Positions 26,118 through 38,070 of a DNA stretch of 64,000 nt are shown here, piece by piece (position 1 is the first letter of the stretch; every line of letters begins with the position of its first letter). Location: assembly GCF_003043455.1 (NCBI RefSeq), contig NZ_PZGG01000004.1, positions 1 through 64,000 on the forward strand, in the 5' to 3' direction. A program made the translations under genes and the position numbers. A model generated the notes under the pieces. The model was not told the origin of the DNA. It ran no database searches and saw nothing but the letters and a program-made list of their open reading frames with translations. The stretch comes from Staphylococcus simulans (GTDB taxonomy: Bacteria > Bacillota > Bacilli > Staphylococcales > Staphylococcaceae).

Positions 26118-27011
26118 ATGAATCAATCCACGCACTCTGGGGGTCATACAAAGAAAGAGAAAAAACTGTCTCTCACACAAATTATTATACGTATCCTTTT
26201 CTTAACGATAGGTTCAATGCTTACGGCAGTAGGACTTGAACTCTTCTTAGTTCCAAATAAATTGTTAGATGGCGGGATAGTCGGTGTTTCGATTATCTTA
26301 TCTCATTTAACAGGTTTATCACTCGGTGTGTTTATCTTTATTCTTAACTTACCGTTTTTCTTCTTAGGTTATAAACAGATTGGTAAAACCTTTGCGGTAT
26401 CTACGCTTTATGCGATTACTGTCTTATCTATCGGAACTATGTTGCTCCATGATATTCCTGCAGTCGTTAGAGAACCCTTATTAATCACAATCTTCGGTGG
26501 CGCCATTGTCGGTATCGGTGTCGGTTTAGTTATCCGTGCCGGCGGTAGTATGGATGGTACAGAAATTATGTCGATTCTTGTGCATAACCGTCTGCCATTT
26601 TCAGTCGGAGAAATCGTGATGATTTTCAACTTCTTTATTTTCGCAGTTGCTGGTTTTGTATTCACATGGGAAAGTGCCATGTATAGTGTTGTCGCTTATT
26701 TCATCGCATTTAAAATGATTGATTTAATCTTAATCGGTTTAGATGAATCAAAAGCGGTTTGGATTATCAGTGATGACTATAAAGAAATCGGAGAAGCCAT
26801 TAACGACCGTTTAGGACGTGGTGTGACATACTTACACGCAGAGGGTGCCTATACAGGCGATCCGCGTAAAGTCGTCTTCACGGTCATCACACGTGTTGAG
26901 GAAGCAAAATTAAAAGAAGTCGTCATTCAAATCGATCCGAACGCCTTCTTATCCTTCGGTAATGTTTCTGAAGTACGTGGTGGACATCACCGTAAGAAAA
27001 AAATTCATTAA
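26118..27011 (+). CDS. YitT family membrane protein (DUF2179)
   Basis: 297 aa. A N-terminal YitT_membrane domain with about five helices (residues ~25-190; conserved GGSMDGTEI) is followed by a cytoplasmic DUF2179 domain (~residues 205-290; KAVWIIS, GVTYLHAEGAYTG). Function is not established for the family. The ATG at 26118 is set by a strong AGGAGG 8 nt upstream, discarding 13 upstream in-frame codons that overlap the TATAAT at 26083. Monocistronic, with a shared terminator against purA. Confidence 0.85.
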   Translation: MNQSTHSGGHTKKEKKLSLTQIIIRILFLTIGSMLTAVGLELFLVPNKLLDGGIVGVSIILSHLTGLSLGVFIFILNLPFFFLGYKQIGKTFAVSTLYAITVLSIGTMLLHDIPAVVREPLLITIFGGAIVGIGVGLVIRAGGSMDGTEIMSILVHNRLPFSVGEIVMIFNFFIFAVAGFVFTWESAMYSVVAYFIAFKMIDLILIGLDESKAVWIISDDYKEIGEAINDRLGRGVTYLHAEGAYTGDPRKVVFTVITRVEEAKLKEVVIQIDPNAFLSFGNVSEVRGGHHRKKKIH

Positions 27012-27036
27012 ACTTTATCATAAGCTTTATGAATAC

Positions 27037-27075
27037 AAAAAATGCAATGCAGGTTCATGCCCGCATTGCATTTTT
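27037..27075. terminator. Bidirectional terminator between yitT-like gene and purA
   Basis: AAAAATGCAATGC / GCATTGCATTTTT perfect stem with a 12-nt loop and A/T runs on both sides. Confidence 0.9.
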
Positions 27076-27123
27076 CTATTTCATTTATTGTAAGTTGCTG
27101 TAATTACAACTCATTATTTTAAA

Positions 27124-28410
27124 TTATGACCATAATGGTTTTAACATATTTGTTTGTGTACGGTCTGGACCTACAGAGAAGATTGAGATGCCTACGTTAC
27201 ATAACTCAGAAATACGTTCTAAGTAACGACGTGCATTATCTGGTAATTCTTCTAATGATTGTACGCCTGTAATATCTTCAGTCCAACCTGGTAATTCTTC
27301 GTAAATTGGTTTACAACGGTTCAACGCGTTTAAGTTTGCTGGGTATTCAGTGATTTCTTCACCATCTAACTCATATGCAACACAGATTTTAACTGTATCT
27401 AAACCAGTTAAAACGTCGATTGAGTTGATAGATAAGTCTGTAATACCACTTACACGACGTGAGTGGCGTAATACTACTGAGTCGAACCAGCCGACACGAC
27501 GTGGACGTCCTGTAGTTGTACCATATTCACGACCTACTTCACGGATATGATGACCATCTTCATCGAATAATTCAGTAGGGAATGGACCATCACCTACACG
27601 TGACGTATACGCTTTACATACACCGATAACTTTAGATACTGATGTTGGTCCGATACCGCCGCCGACAGTTACGTTACCAGCAATCGGGTTACTTGATGTA
27701 ACGAATGGGTATGTACCGTGGTCGATATCTAACATTACCCCTTGTGCACCTTCGAATAATACACGTTCATTAGCTACAAGTGCATCATCTAATAATTTAG
27801 GTGTGTCTGTTACATATTCTTTTAAGCGTTGTCCAGCTGCATAATATTCTTCGAAGATATCTTCGAAAGCTGGCGCTTCTTCATTAAACATACCTTTAAA
27901 GTATGCTGCTTTGTGTTCAAGATTTGCTTTTAATAAGCGTTCGAATGTTTCTTTGTCTAATAAATCCGCCATACGGATACCAATTCTTTGTGCTTTATCA
28001 ACGTATGCTGGGCCGATACCTTTCTTAGTCGTACCGATTTTGTTATCACCACGAAGACGTTCTTCATACTCATCTTGTAATAAGTGGTAAGGCAAAATAA
28101 CCTGTGCACGATTTGAAATACGCAAATTATTTGTTGGAATGCCGCGTTCGTTTAATGCGTCCAACTCTTTTAATAATGCAACCGGATCAACTACCACACC
28201 GTTACCGATAACAGATAGTTTATCTTGATAGAAAATGCCTGACGGCACTAAGTGTAATTTATAAGTTTCTCCGCCGAATTTAATTGTATGTCCTGCGTTA
28301 TTTCCGCCTGAAAAACGTGCAATAACGTCCGCTTGTTCTGCTAAAAAGTCTGTGATTTTACCTTTACCTTCGTCTCCCCATTGTGTCCCAACAACTACGA
28401 TTGATGACAT
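27124..28410 (-). CDS. purA: Adenylosuccinate synthetase
   Basis: 428-aa cytosolic GTPase that joins IMP and aspartate to make adenylosuccinate, the first step from IMP to AMP. N-terminal [14 protein letters not shown] is the GTP-binding loop; [12 protein letters not shown] and GTTTGRPRR are further signatures. Full length for the family (~427 aa). GGAGGTG precedes the ATG. A TTGCAT-N17-TAGAAT promoter with a PurBox-like element just upstream indicates control by the purine repressor PurR. Located, as in S. aureus, between dnaB and the tRNA pair. Confidence 0.97.
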   Translation of the reverse strand: MSSIVVVGTQWGDEGKGKITDFLAEQADVIARFSGGNNAGHTIKFGGETYKLHLVPSGIFYQDKLSVIGNGVVVDPVALLKELDALNERGIPTNNLRISNRAQVILPYHLLQDEYEERLRGDNKIGTTKKGIGPAYVDKAQRIGIRMADLLDKETFERLLKANLEHKAAYFKGMFNEEAPAFEDIFEEYYAAGQRLKEYVTDTPKLLDDALVANERVLFEGAQGVMLDIDHGTYPFVTSSNPIAGNVTVGGGIGPTSVSKVIGVCKAYTSRVGDGPFPTELFDEDGHHIREVGREYGTTTGRPRRVGWFDSVVLRHSRRVSGITDLSINSIDVLTGLDTVKICVAYELDGEEITEYPANLNALNRCKPIYEELPGWTEDITGVQSLEELPDNARRYLERISELCNVGISIFSVGPDRTQTNMLKPLWS

Positions 28411-28448
28411 AAGAGCACCTCCAAGTTATTCTCAATTAACCATTCAAT

Positions 28449-28494
28449 ATTCTATCAATTGTAAGCGTGTAATGCAAATAGAAAACGAACATTA
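28449..28494 (-). promoter_or_regulatory. purA promoter with PurBox-like element
   Basis: On the minus strand TTGCAT (28477-28472), 17 bp and TAGAAT (28454-28449). Just upstream, AAAACGAACATT (plus strand, ~28483-28494) carries the CGAAC core of the Firmicute PurBox. A second inverted box is not clear. Bases 28495-28731 are AT-rich with nothing else supported. Confidence 0.6.
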
Positions 28495-28731
28495 AATATT
28501 ACAGATTTTTGGCAGTTGAGTGAACGCGTAAACTTGCATAAAAGCGATATAAAACCTTTAACACCAATGTTTTACAACCATTTTTACACTTTTTATTACA
28601 CATACTTATTGACAATATAATCTATTTAAATCGACTTAAACCCGTACATTATTGATGTGTTAATGATTATTGTACGTAAAAATATTTTTAAATTCTTTTC
28701 TATGTTGCCTTGTTTTTTCTAATTTCCCATT

Positions 28732-28763
28732 AAAAAAAGACCAAAACGCGCGTTTGGTCTTTT
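28732..28763 (-). terminator. Terminator after dnaB
   Basis: GACCAAA-cgcgcg-TTTTGGTC hairpin on the minus strand followed by seven T residues. Confidence 0.85.
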
Positions 28764-28793
28764 CAAATTCATCTATGATTTCAGTTTTAATTT

Positions 28794-30191
28794 TTACATC
28801 ATATCTGCATGTGCATAGTCAATGTCCGTGAATTTATTGTATTGCTTCATGAAGTGCAGTTTAACAGTTCCTGTCGGGCCGTTACGCTGCTTGGCAATAA
28901 TAACTTCAATTTCACCATTATCATCGTTTGTGACAGGTTCCATGCCGCCATCGTCATCTTCTTCACCGTCTTCACGATTATAGTAATCATCACGATATAA
29001 GAAAGCTACGATATCCGCATCTTGCTCGATAGAACCTGATTCACGGATGTCACTCATCATCGGACGTTTATCTTGTCGTTGTTCAACGCCACGAGATAAC
29101 TGACTTAGTGCGATGACCGGACATTCTAATTCACGTGCAATGGCTTTTAATGTTCTTGAGATTTCTGATACTTCTTGTTGACGGTTATCAGACATACGAG
29201 AACCGCTTCCCATAATCAACTGCAAGTAGTCGATCACAATCATATCTAAACCATGTTCTTGTTTGAGTCGACGACATTTAGAACGTAAATCTGTAATTCT
29301 GATACCTGGTGTATCATCAATAAAGATTTTCGTTTTAGATAACTTACCGACTGCCACTGTGAAACGATTCCAGTCTTCATCTGTCATCGTCCCAGTACGT
29401 AAACGGTTCGAGTCAACATTTCCCGAGCTACAAATCATACGCGTTGCTAATTGGTCTGCGCCCATCTCTAGTGAGAAAATACCAACCGTATAATTACTTT
29501 CATGTGTCGCAACTTTTTGTGCGATATTCAATGCGAAGGCAGTCTTACCTACTGAAGGACGTGCAGCTAAAATGATTAAATCATTTCGGTTAAACCCTGC
29601 AGTCATTTGGTCTAAATCACGATAGCCTGTCGGAATACCTGGTGTTTGACCGCTGTTTTGGTCTAACTCTTCAGCATTCTCATAAACTTGTCCTAAGACG
29701 TCTCTGATATCTTTGAACCCTTCAGATTCTCTTGTAGATGCAAGCTCTAAAATCTTACGTTCTGCGTCACTTAAAATGTCATCTAATTCAAGTTCTGAAT
29801 CATAACCGTCTTTCGCGATTTGGTCTGCGACACGAATTAAATTACGTTTCGCAGCTAATTTATAAACAATCTCGCGATAGTACTCAATATTTCTTGTCGT
29901 CGGCACATTGCTTGCGAGCTCCGCAAGATATTGCGGTCCGCCCGCTTCACTCAATGTCCCTTCAGATGTCAGCTGGTCCATTAAGGTTACGACATCTATT
30001 TCACTATTTTCCTCAAAGAGGTGCATCATCGCACGGAAGATGTGTTGGTGAGCGCCTCTATAAAAGGACTCAGGAAGTAAGACTCCCTGAGTTTCCCCCA
30101 TGAGCTGTGGATCAATAATAATGGCACCTAAGACAGATTGCTCAGCTTCGTTGTTATGCGGCATCTGGTTTTGTTCATACATTCCATCCAT
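28794..30191 (-). CDS. dnaB: Replicative DNA helicase
   Basis: 465-aa hexameric fork helicase (called dnaC in some Bacillales). N-terminal primase-interacting domain (~1-150), linker, RecA-like motor domain with Walker A RPSVGKTAF, Walker B MIVIDYLQL, and the arginine-finger region LSRGVEQRQDKRP. An acidic insert (EDGEEDDDGG, about residue 405) near the C-terminus is also present in S. aureus. Last gene of the yybS-gdpP-rplI-dnaB run; 31 nt after rplI. Confidence 0.97.
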   Translation of the reverse strand: MDGMYEQNQMPHNNEAEQSVLGAIIIDPQLMGETQGVLLPESFYRGAHQHIFRAMMHLFEENSEIDVVTLMDQLTSEGTLSEAGGPQYLAELASNVPTTRNIEYYREIVYKLAAKRNLIRVADQIAKDGYDSELELDDILSDAERKILELASTRESEGFKDIRDVLGQVYENAEELDQNSGQTPGIPTGYRDLDQMTAGFNRNDLIILAARPSVGKTAFALNIAQKVATHESNYTVGIFSLEMGADQLATRMICSSGNVDSNRLRTGTMTDEDWNRFTVAVGKLSKTKIFIDDTPGIRITDLRSKCRRLKQEHGLDMIVIDYLQLIMGSGSRMSDNRQQEVSEISRTLKAIARELECPVIALSQLSRGVEQRQDKRPMMSDIRESGSIEQDADIVAFLYRDDYYNREDGEEDDDGGMEPVTNDDNGEIEVIIAKQRNGPTGTVKLHFMKQYNKFTDIDYAHADMM

Positions 30192-30222
30192 TTTTTGATT
30201 ACACCTCTAATTATTTCATTGC

Positions 30223-30672
30223 TTATTGTTGCTCAACAGTGTGAACACGGATTGTACCATCGACTTTTTTGTCTAATTTTACTGGTACATTTGTATAACC
30301 TAAGGCATGGATACCATTAGGTAAGTCCATTTTACGTTTATCAATTTTGATATCGTGTTGTTTTTGTAACGCTTGTGCAATTTGTTTTGTGCTGACAGAA
30401 CCGAATAATTTACCGCCTTCACCTGATTTAGCTGTGACTTCTACTTCGATGTCTTCAAGACGTTTTGCTAATGCTTTCGCATCTTCGATTTCTTGTTCTC
30501 TTTCTTCTTCAGCACGTTTGTTTTTAAGTTCTAATTGTTTCAAGTTGCCTGGTGTTGCTTCTACTGCAACATTTTTCTTGAATAAGAAGTTTTGTGCGTA
30601 GCCTACTGGTACGTCTTTAACTTCACCTTTCTTACCTTTACCTTTAACATCTTGTGTGAAAATTACTTTCAT
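30223..30672 (-). CDS. rplI: 50S ribosomal protein bL9
   Basis: 149 aa. The N-terminal RNA-binding domain ([19 protein letters not shown]...GYAQNFLF) is joined by a long Lys/Glu helix to the C-terminal domain. It overlaps the gdpP stop by 4 nt (ATGA type), which indicates translational coupling. Confidence 0.97.
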   Translation of the reverse strand: MKVIFTQDVKGKGKKGEVKDVPVGYAQNFLFKKNVAVEATPGNLKQLELKNKRAEEEREQEIEDAKALAKRLEDIEVEVTAKSGEGGKLFGSVSTKQIAQALQKQHDIKIDKRKMDLPNGIHALGYTNVPVKLDKKVDGTIRVHTVEQQ

Positions 30673-32636
30673 TGTCCTTCACTCCTACTAATTTGTTCAT
30701 CTATTGCTTGTTGTAATTGTTCTACTGCTTCATCTACTGTTACACCTTTAATTTGCGTGGCAGCATTTGTTAAATGACCGCCGCCGCCTAAAGCTTCCAT
30801 TGTCAGTTGGACGTTGATAGAGCCGAGTGAACGGGCTGAAATACCTACTAAGTCGTCTTCTCGTCTAGCCACTACATAAGAGGCCTCTACACCATCTAAA
30901 CTTAACAATTCGTCTGCTGCTTGTGCAACTGTAACAGGGTGATAGATTTTATCATTAGATCCATGTGCCACCGCAATACCATTGCTTTGCAGTTTCACAG
31001 TACGGATAAGTTCTGAACGATTAATGTACGTATCAATATCATCTTTCAAGAAATGTTGCGTCAAGATCGTATCTGCACCATGTGCCCTTAAGTAACTTGC
31101 CGCATCAAAGGTTCTTGAACCTGTACGTAATGTGAAGTTACGCGTATCGACAATAATACCTGCATACATAATCGTTGATTCTAGTCTTGTCAGACGTTGT
31201 TCTGTCGGTTGGTATTCAAGGAGTTCCGTCACAAGCTCTGCTGTAGAGCTGGCATAAGGTTCCATGTATACCAACAATGGATGAGAGATAAAGCTTTCAC
31301 CACGACGGTGATGGTCGATTACGACTTTACGGTTCGCTTTATTTAAAATGTTCTCATCTAATACCATTTCTGGTTTATGCGTATCGACAACAACTAATGT
31401 CGTTTTCGATGTCATAATATCCCATGCATCATCTGATGTGATGAAACGTTCTTTTAATTCTGGTTTCTTATCAATCTCATCCATTACACGACGTAATGTC
31501 GGATCAATATCTTCTTCATTTAACACAACATAGGCATCTAAGTTATTCATCATCGCAAAACGTGAGACACCAATAGCAGCTCCGATTGCATCTAAGTCAG
31601 GACGTTTATGTCCCATAATGATGACTTTGTCGCCTTCCATCAAGATATCTTTCAAGGCATGTGAGATAACACGGGCACGCACACGCGTACGTTTTTCCAT
31701 CGGGTCAGTCTTACCGCCATAGAATCTTACATTACCATTGATATGTTTGATTGCGACTTGGTCACCACCACGACCAAGTGCTAAGTCTAAACCTGATTGT
31801 GATAATTCCCCTAAGTCAATCAAGTTCTCTGAACCTTCACCGACACCAATACTTAATGTCAGTTGTGCACGATAACCCACACTCTTTTCACGTAAATTAC
31901 GTAATAAGTCGAAATTTGATTCTTCTAATTGGTCAAGAATACGACGGTTTAAATACGCCACGAATTGGTCTGAACTATAACGCTTGAAATAGATATCATA
32001 CTCAGAAGCCCAACGGCTGATGACACGTGTAACCATAGAGTTGATTTCAGAACGTTGTGTGTCGTTCATATTTTGTGTGATTTCATCATAGTTATCAAGG
32101 AATAAGGTTGCGATAACCGGTTTAGATTCCTCATATAATTCATACGTGTGTACTTCTTCGGTAATATCAAAGAAATATAAGACGTGTTCATCTTCTGAAT
32201 AGCGCACACGATAATGATAGTTGCCATCTGTAATTTCAATCTCTTGCGACTTCTCTAATTGTTTCAGAATGTTCGGATACACTTCATTTATCGGATCTGA
32301 GATAACATTACGATCCAATCGTTCAGACATGAAATGGTTCATCCATTCTACATCTTCATTCTCATCAAGAACAATGATTCCAATTGGCAAACTTTTAATC
32401 GCGATACTATTGCCAGCTGATATCTGTCCGCTTAAATCATCTACATAATGATCTAAACGTAAGAATGCATTACGTAACGCAAATGCACTGATAATAATCA
32501 TCACAAGTAAGACTGCAGTTGCGATACCAGCAATCAATTGGTTGAAAATAAACCAAACCACAACTAATGCGATTGCAGTTAATACCATGAGCAAGAAAGG
32601 AATAAACAGTGCTTTCTTCGTAGATTGACGATTCAT
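30669..32636 (-). CDS. gdpP: Cyclic-di-AMP phosphodiesterase GdpP
   Basis: 655-aa membrane phosphodiesterase that hydrolyses c-di-AMP to pApA. Two N-terminal membrane helices (~10-55), a PAS-like domain (~85-150), a degenerate GGDEF domain (~170-300), and a catalytic DHH/DHHA1 module with [20 protein letters not shown] and VVIDHHRRG metal motifs plus the late [10 protein letters not shown]. All catalytic motifs look intact; loss of GdpP raises beta-lactam tolerance in staphylococci. 14 nt after yybS. Confidence 0.96.
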   Translation of the reverse strand: MNRQSTKKALFIPFLLMVLTAIALVVVWFIFNQLIAGIATAVLLVMIIISAFALRNAFLRLDHYVDDLSGQISAGNSIAIKSLPIGIIVLDENEDVEWMNHFMSERLDRNVISDPINEVYPNILKQLEKSQEIEITDGNYHYRVRYSEDEHVLYFFDITEEVHTYELYEESKPVIATLFLDNYDEITQNMNDTQRSEINSMVTRVISRWASEYDIYFKRYSSDQFVAYLNRRILDQLEESNFDLLRNLREKSVGYRAQLTLSIGVGEGSENLIDLGELSQSGLDLALGRGGDQVAIKHINGNVRFYGGKTDPMEKRTRVRARVISHALKDILMEGDKVIIMGHKRPDLDAIGAAIGVSRFAMMNNLDAYVVLNEEDIDPTLRRVMDEIDKKPELKERFITSDDAWDIMTSKTTLVVVDTHKPEMVLDENILNKANRKVVIDHHRRGESFISHPLLVYMEPYASSTAELVTELLEYQPTEQRLTRLESTIMYAGIIVDTRNFTLRTGSRTFDAASYLRAHGADTILTQHFLKDDIDTYINRSELIRTVKLQSNGIAVAHGSNDKIYHPVTVAQAADELLSLDGVEASYVVARREDDLVGISARSLGSINVQLTMEALGGGGHLTNAATQIKGVTVDEAVEQLQQAIDEQISRSEGQ

Positions 32637-32650
32637 TCTGTCACCTCAAA

Positions 32651-33571
32651 TCATTTTTTAATAAATCGTTTTAAGTTGAAAGTAATATCTACAACACCAA
32701 GTAAGCCGATAATCGGAATTACAGGTGTCAGTAAAAATCCTATAATCATTAATAAAATGCCCACACCTACAGGTAAACGTTTCGCTTTCGCAAAGTAAGC
32801 AATGAAACTTAAACCTTGAATGAACATAATAAATGATAGGATAACCTGCATATTTAAAACGATACTTTGGAACGTGCCAGGTTGCGTTGCGAACATGACA
32901 CAAAGCAATACTATAAAGTAAATATATGCGAGTACACGTTTAAACTGCCATGCATATAACGGTTTAAACACTGGGGTTGCTATTTTGAACTTACCTAAAA
33001 TTGGAAACGATACAATCAAGTTAATAAGTATCATGATAAAAATAACAATAATCGTATAACTTGGTAATTGAACTGCTAATTGTCTAAAACCTTCTTCTAA
33101 CACACTACGTGAAGAAGCATCTAGCCCACTCATTGCCATTGCTTGATACATTTGATCTTTAAATGGCTTCACAAGCACTTGTGAAAGCGGAAGTTTATCG
33201 AAGACTTGAAGCAGCATAAAGCCTGCCAAACTGATAATACTCATATATGTAGTTGAAATATAGAGTATACGTTCTTTCGATGTACGTTCTTTTAATAATT
33301 GCCCTATAATCAAACTCAAAATCAAAATGAAGATGATATAGCTCAGTACACCTTCACTTCCCAACAGGACAGTTAAAACAACTGTGATCAGTGCGGCAAT
33401 ACCGAAAGACATAATAGACTTATGCCATAGAATAATACCAGGCACCGTTGCAACGAAAAATAAGATGAGTCCGGCAACCGGTATAACATAGGTGACTGCC
33501 GCAACAATCAGCAATGCCAATGTTGCAAGTAGCGTCGCCTTCAGGTCTATTTTTGCAAACAAATTCGCCAC
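32651..33571 (-). CDS. yybS: YybS family membrane protein (DUF2232)
   Basis: 306-aa polytopic membrane protein with about eight hydrophobic segments, of the DUF2232/YybS family found directly upstream of gdpP in Bacillales. A transport-like role has been suggested for related proteins but is not proven. First gene of the yybS-gdpP-rplI-dnaB run. Confidence 0.88.
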   Translation of the reverse strand: MANLFAKIDLKATLLATLALLIVAAVTYVIPVAGLILFFVATVPGIILWHKSIMSFGIAALITVVLTVLLGSEGVLSYIIFILILSLIIGQLLKERTSKERILYISTTYMSIISLAGFMLLQVFDKLPLSQVLVKPFKDQMYQAMAMSGLDASSRSVLEEGFRQLAVQLPSYTIIVIFIMILINLIVSFPILGKFKIATPVFKPLYAWQFKRVLAYIYFIVLLCVMFATQPGTFQSIVLNMQVILSFIMFIQGLSFIAYFAKAKRLPVGVGILLMIIGFLLTPVIPIIGLLGVVDITFNLKRFIKK

Positions 33572-33793
33572 TCCTATACTTTAGTAACTATAAGAATTAT
33601 TTTAACATAGTTGGCAAGAATCACCTACTTGATATCACTAGCTCCCTACATGTTTTTAACTGTGTAGATAAAGTTTAATTCCTTCAGTTGTTTCTTATCA
33701 ACTATACCCTTTATTTTATAATGTTTCCCTTTAGAAAAGTGAGGTATATAATAAATAAAGTATTTATATTATAACAACTTCGGAGGAGATTTT

Positions 33794-33985
33794 ATGACAA
33801 CTGGAAGTATCATTACATATTCCATCGTAGGTTTATTATTAATTGCCGCAATGATCATTTTATTTATTGAAACAAAAAAACCGAAACAAGTAAGAAGTCA
33901 AAAAATGACGATCATCGCATTATTACTCACTACCGTATCAACTCTAATTATCTTCATTTTTAGTTTGATTCAATCACTCTCTTAA
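33794..33985 (+). CDS. Small two-helix membrane protein, unknown
   Basis: 63 aa with membrane segments at about residues 5-25 and 40-60, joined by a basic loop (ETKKPKQVRSQKM). A strong GGAGGAG ribosome binding site lies 8 nt before the ATG. TATAAT at 33747-33752 is a plausible -10. I do not recognise the family. In S. aureus the corresponding serS-to-yybS stretch carries azlCD and a metX-like gene (from memory), so this locus differs. Confidence 0.7.
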   Translation: MTTGSIITYSIVGLLLIAAMIILFIETKKPKQVRSQKMTIIALLLTTVSTLIIFIFSLIQSLS

Positions 33986-34122
33986 CTAAATAAGAAAGGC
34001 TTGAACTCTATCCATTTGTTAAATTTTTATTAATTCCCGAAAACGCTATCGTAATATATTGCAAACCACGTTATAATGAGAGTGATAAAAAAAGATTCAA
34101 AAGAAGAAGGAGTACCAGAAGT

Positions 34123-34353
34123 ATGCAGAAAGTTTTCTTAGCTGGAAGCAGTCTTGCACTGTTCTTCACCAGTATTTTATGTTTCGTATTGCATGCCTTA
34201 ATTAAAATGAGCATTACAGGTCTCATCTTTTTAAACGCAGGAAATTTTCTGATTCCATTAGGTTGTGCATTTGTGACACTAAGCATTATGAGTGTCATCG
34301 CATTTCTATATGTTGATACCGCTGAGCAATCAGAAACACAAAACCAAGAGTAA
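34123..34353 (+). CDS. Small hydrophobic membrane protein, unknown
   Basis: 76 aa with two membrane segments (about residues 5-26 and 32-63) and an acidic, Gln/Glu-rich tail (DTAEQSETQNQE). AAGAAGGAG precedes the ATG. A perfect TATAAT at 34072-34077 with a weak -35 (TCGTAA, 17 bp upstream) gives a leader of about 40 nt. A terminator follows. Family not recognised. Confidence 0.7.
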   Translation: MQKVFLAGSSLALFFTSILCFVLHALIKMSITGLIFLNAGNFLIPLGCAFVTLSIMSVIAFLYVDTAEQSETQNQE

Positions 34354-34438
34354 TCAAGTTAGACTGACGCTTGTCTGCAGTAAGACACCCATTCGTCTAC
34401 AAACTCTTTAACAGCAACACTTTTAAACTATTCTATTT

Positions 34439-34474
34439 CAACCGATTATCCTTAGAGGGTAGTCGGTTTTTCTT
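34439..34474 (+). terminator. Intrinsic terminator
   Basis: AACCGATTATCC / GGGTAGTCGGTT stem with a TTAGA loop and a TTTTTC tail, 85 nt after the small membrane gene. Confidence 0.8.
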
Positions 34475-34519
34475 TGTATTTTAGGAAATAATAGGGTGGG
34501 AAATATTAAAATTTCATAT

Positions 34520-34555
34520 AAAAAGAGGACGCTATGTTGGTAAGGCATAGCGTCC
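34520..34555 (-). terminator. Terminator of serS
   Basis: GGACGCTATG / CATAGCGTCC perfect stem with a 9-nt loop, followed on the minus strand by CTCTTTTTATATG. Confidence 0.85.
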
Positions 34556-34631
34556 ATGTGGTAGGTAAATATATATATTGGAACGAGGTTGGATCATCTT
34601 AATTCGTTTTCCAACTACTCGATGATCCCAT

Positions 34632-35921
<1,290 letters not shown>

Positions 35922-35989
35922 TCAGTCATCCTTTCAAAATAAGTGTCGGGGTATTTAAATTTTAATTAATAATATAATGAGAGCAGCTA

Positions 35990-36240
35990 AAAAAGTATAA
36001 AAAAATACCACGCCCCTACAAGGGACGTGGTATTACGTGTTGCCACCCTATTTAACAGTATGTATCAAATCAATTGATGCACACTGCACTCTCTCTAAAA
36101 TAACGGTTAAACCGGTTGTTCTCTCAAATGCAGGTAGATTCGTCACTTAGTCTTAATTGCTTATTCACACCAACCATAAGCTCTCTGGAATTAAGGACTA
36201 GGATTACTTATCCTGCGAACAATGTCTTATGAACTTAACT
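35990..36240 (-). promoter_or_regulatory. Serine T-box riboswitch of serS
   Basis: Leader read on the minus strand. Stem I has an apical AGAGAG/GGTTGGTGTGA-type region, and a specifier loop GAATCTACC in which TCT (36138-36136) is a serine codon followed by A. The T-box AGGGTGGCAACACG is at 36049-36036; its TGGC can pair with the GCCA 3' end of uncharged tRNA-Ser. The terminator stem GTACCACG-type (36035-36005) is followed by a T run. Uncharged tRNA-Ser should favour the antiterminator and serS expression. Confidence 0.93.
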
Positions 36241-36242
36241 TC

Positions 36243-36271
36243 ACTATAGCAAATACTTATTTAAAATGCAA
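36243..36271 (-). promoter_or_regulatory. serS promoter
   Basis: On the minus strand TTGCAT (36271-36266), 17 bp, TATAGT (36248-36243), placing the transcript start right at the T-box leader. Confidence 0.75.
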
Positions 36272-36282
36272 CTCAAATTTAA

Positions 36283-36307
36283 AATTTTTCTGAATTCAAG
36301 AAAAATT
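36283..36307 (-). terminator. AT-rich terminator of hutH
   Basis: AATTTTTCT / AGAAAAATT stem with a 7-nt loop, followed by TTAAATTT, five bases past the hutH stop. Its outline is also close to a CodY-like AT palindrome, but position and orientation favour a terminator. Confidence 0.55.
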
Positions 36308-36311
36308 CATG

Positions 36312-37826
36312 TTATTTGCATTCTGCATCAGTATACGCTGCTTGCTGTAAATAACGTGAGACTTGCGTGATATCATGATGGAATTGACGATCTTCTGTAA
36401 TCGATGGCGTAATGTTTCTTAGCGTCTCATATTTTTCACGTGAACGCGGTGATAACTGAGCAATACCTTTTAATTCCACCGCTTGCAACGCAATAATTAA
36501 TTCAATCGATAACACTCTACGCGCATTATCCACAATTTGATAACCATGTCTTGAACCGATTGTACCCATAGAGACATGATCTTCTTGGTTCGCAGATGAA
36601 GGAATAGAATCCACACTCGCAGGATGTGCTAGTGTTTTATTTTCTGATACTAAACTTGCTGCTGCATACTGCATAATCATCGCACCACTTTGTAAGCCAG
36701 GTTCAGGACTTAAGAATGCAGGTAAATCACCATTCAATTGCGGATTCACTAAACGTTCTAAACGACGCTCTGCGATATTCGCGAGTTCACTTACCGCAAT
36801 TTTCAAGAAATCTAACGCATATGCGACAGGTTGACCATGGAAGTTACCACCTGAGATGACTAATGTTTCATCACCTTCATGGAAGATTAATGGGTTATCA
36901 TTTGCCGCATTCATTTCACGTTCTAATTGTTGCTTCACAAATTTCAATGTTTCAAAGCTTGCGCCGTGTACTTGTGGAATACAACGTAATGTATAAGCAT
37001 CTTGCACTCTGATTTCGCCTTGTGTCGTTGTTAGCTGAGAGTCTTCTAACCAATACAACATACGATCTGCGACTGCACTTTGTTCAGGGAAGTTACGTGC
37101 ATCATGAACTTCAGGACGATAGGCATCTGTAATGCCATTTAACGCTTGATGTGTTAGCGAGGCAATCCATTCTGATTGATAAGCTAGAGCTTCCGCTTCA
37201 ATCCAGCTGATCACGCCTTGTGCTGTCATTGCTTGTGTCCCGTTAATCAATGCTAAACCTTCTTTGGCAGATAATGCTAAAGGTTCACGTCCTAATTCAT
37301 GTAATACATCAGCACTGTCTTTCTCTTCTTGTTGATAAAAGACTTTACCTTCTCCAATTAGAGCTAGCGCAAGGTGAGATAGAGGTGCTAAATCACCTGA
37401 AGCGCCTAAAGAACCTTGTTGTGGAATAATTGGAATAATACGTTCATTAATAAAATAAACTAATTGATCGACTAAATCAGTCGTAACACCTGAATGACCT
37501 TTCAACATTGTATTCAAACGTAAAATCATCATCACAAGTGCAACATCATGAGAAAACGGATCACCTGTACCGCAAGCATGTGAACGAATCAAGTTTACTT
37601 GAAGTTGGTTGTATTGTTGTGGATCGATTAAGACATCACTAAACAAACCGAATCCTGTTGTAATCCCATAAATCGTTTCTTTATTTTTAATAATATCTTC
37701 TACAATGGCACGGCTTTGCTTTACGCGTTCCATCGCATCAGATGAGATTGTTACCTTATCTTGCTGGTGTAAAAATTTTTTTATATCTTCAATTGTGAGC
37801 GATGCTCCGTTTAATTCTAGTGTCAA
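36312..37826 (-). CDS. hutH: Histidine ammonia-lyase
   Basis: 504-aa enzyme that deaminates L-histidine to urocanate, the first step of histidine use. The Ala-Ser-Gly that cyclises into the MIO cofactor is in [14 protein letters not shown] (~residue 142). Family length. The start is TTG at 37826 behind TGAGGGGG; no ATG fits. The position between nnrD and serS is conserved in staphylococci. A cre-like CcpA site overlaps its promoter, so glucose repression is expected. hutU, hutI and hutG are not in the window. Confidence 0.95.
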   Translation of the reverse strand: MTLELNGASLTIEDIKKFLHQQDKVTISSDAMERVKQSRAIVEDIIKNKETIYGITTGFGLFSDVLIDPQQYNQLQVNLIRSHACGTGDPFSHDVALVMMILRLNTMLKGHSGVTTDLVDQLVYFINERIIPIIPQQGSLGASGDLAPLSHLALALIGEGKVFYQQEEKDSADVLHELGREPLALSAKEGLALINGTQAMTAQGVISWIEAEALAYQSEWIASLTHQALNGITDAYRPEVHDARNFPEQSAVADRMLYWLEDSQLTTTQGEIRVQDAYTLRCIPQVHGASFETLKFVKQQLEREMNAANDNPLIFHEGDETLVISGGNFHGQPVAYALDFLKIAVSELANIAERRLERLVNPQLNGDLPAFLSPEPGLQSGAMIMQYAAASLVSENKTLAHPASVDSIPSSANQEDHVSMGTIGSRHGYQIVDNARRVLSIELIIALQAVELKGIAQLSPRSREKYETLRNITPSITEDRQFHHDITQVSRYLQQAAYTDAECK

Positions 37827-37867
37827 TTGAATTACCCCCTCAGAAAATAAATGTATACAATTATCCC

Positions 37868-37897
37868 AAGTATACGCTTACATTTTTAGTAGGACAA
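37868..37897 (-). promoter_or_regulatory. hutH promoter with CcpA cre-like site
   Basis: On the minus strand TTGTCC (37897-37892), 17 bp, TATACT (37874-37869). ATGTAAGCGTATACTT (37883-37868) fits the cre consensus WTGNAANCGNWNNCWW at every position and covers the -10. A 6-2-6 palindrome, TTTAGC-AC-GCTAAA, lies further upstream at 37938-37951 and could bind another regulator. Confidence 0.65.
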
Positions 37898-38070
37898 TAG
37901 ATTCTGCCAAAGCCGTAGCGTGTTAATACGTCACTAGTTTAGCACGCTAAATTTTCATGATGACTTTCTATCAAAATAGAAACAATGATAAAGACAGTGG
38001 GGAATCATATGTTCTTACTTACTCTCACAAGACTTTACAAAATGTTCATTAAGTCTTAGAAGAGAAAGTG

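Noticed and set aside
36425-36445. Second parS site in hutH (TTTTTCACGTGAACGC)
   Set aside because: Only about 12 of 16 positions match and the palindrome is broken on one arm.
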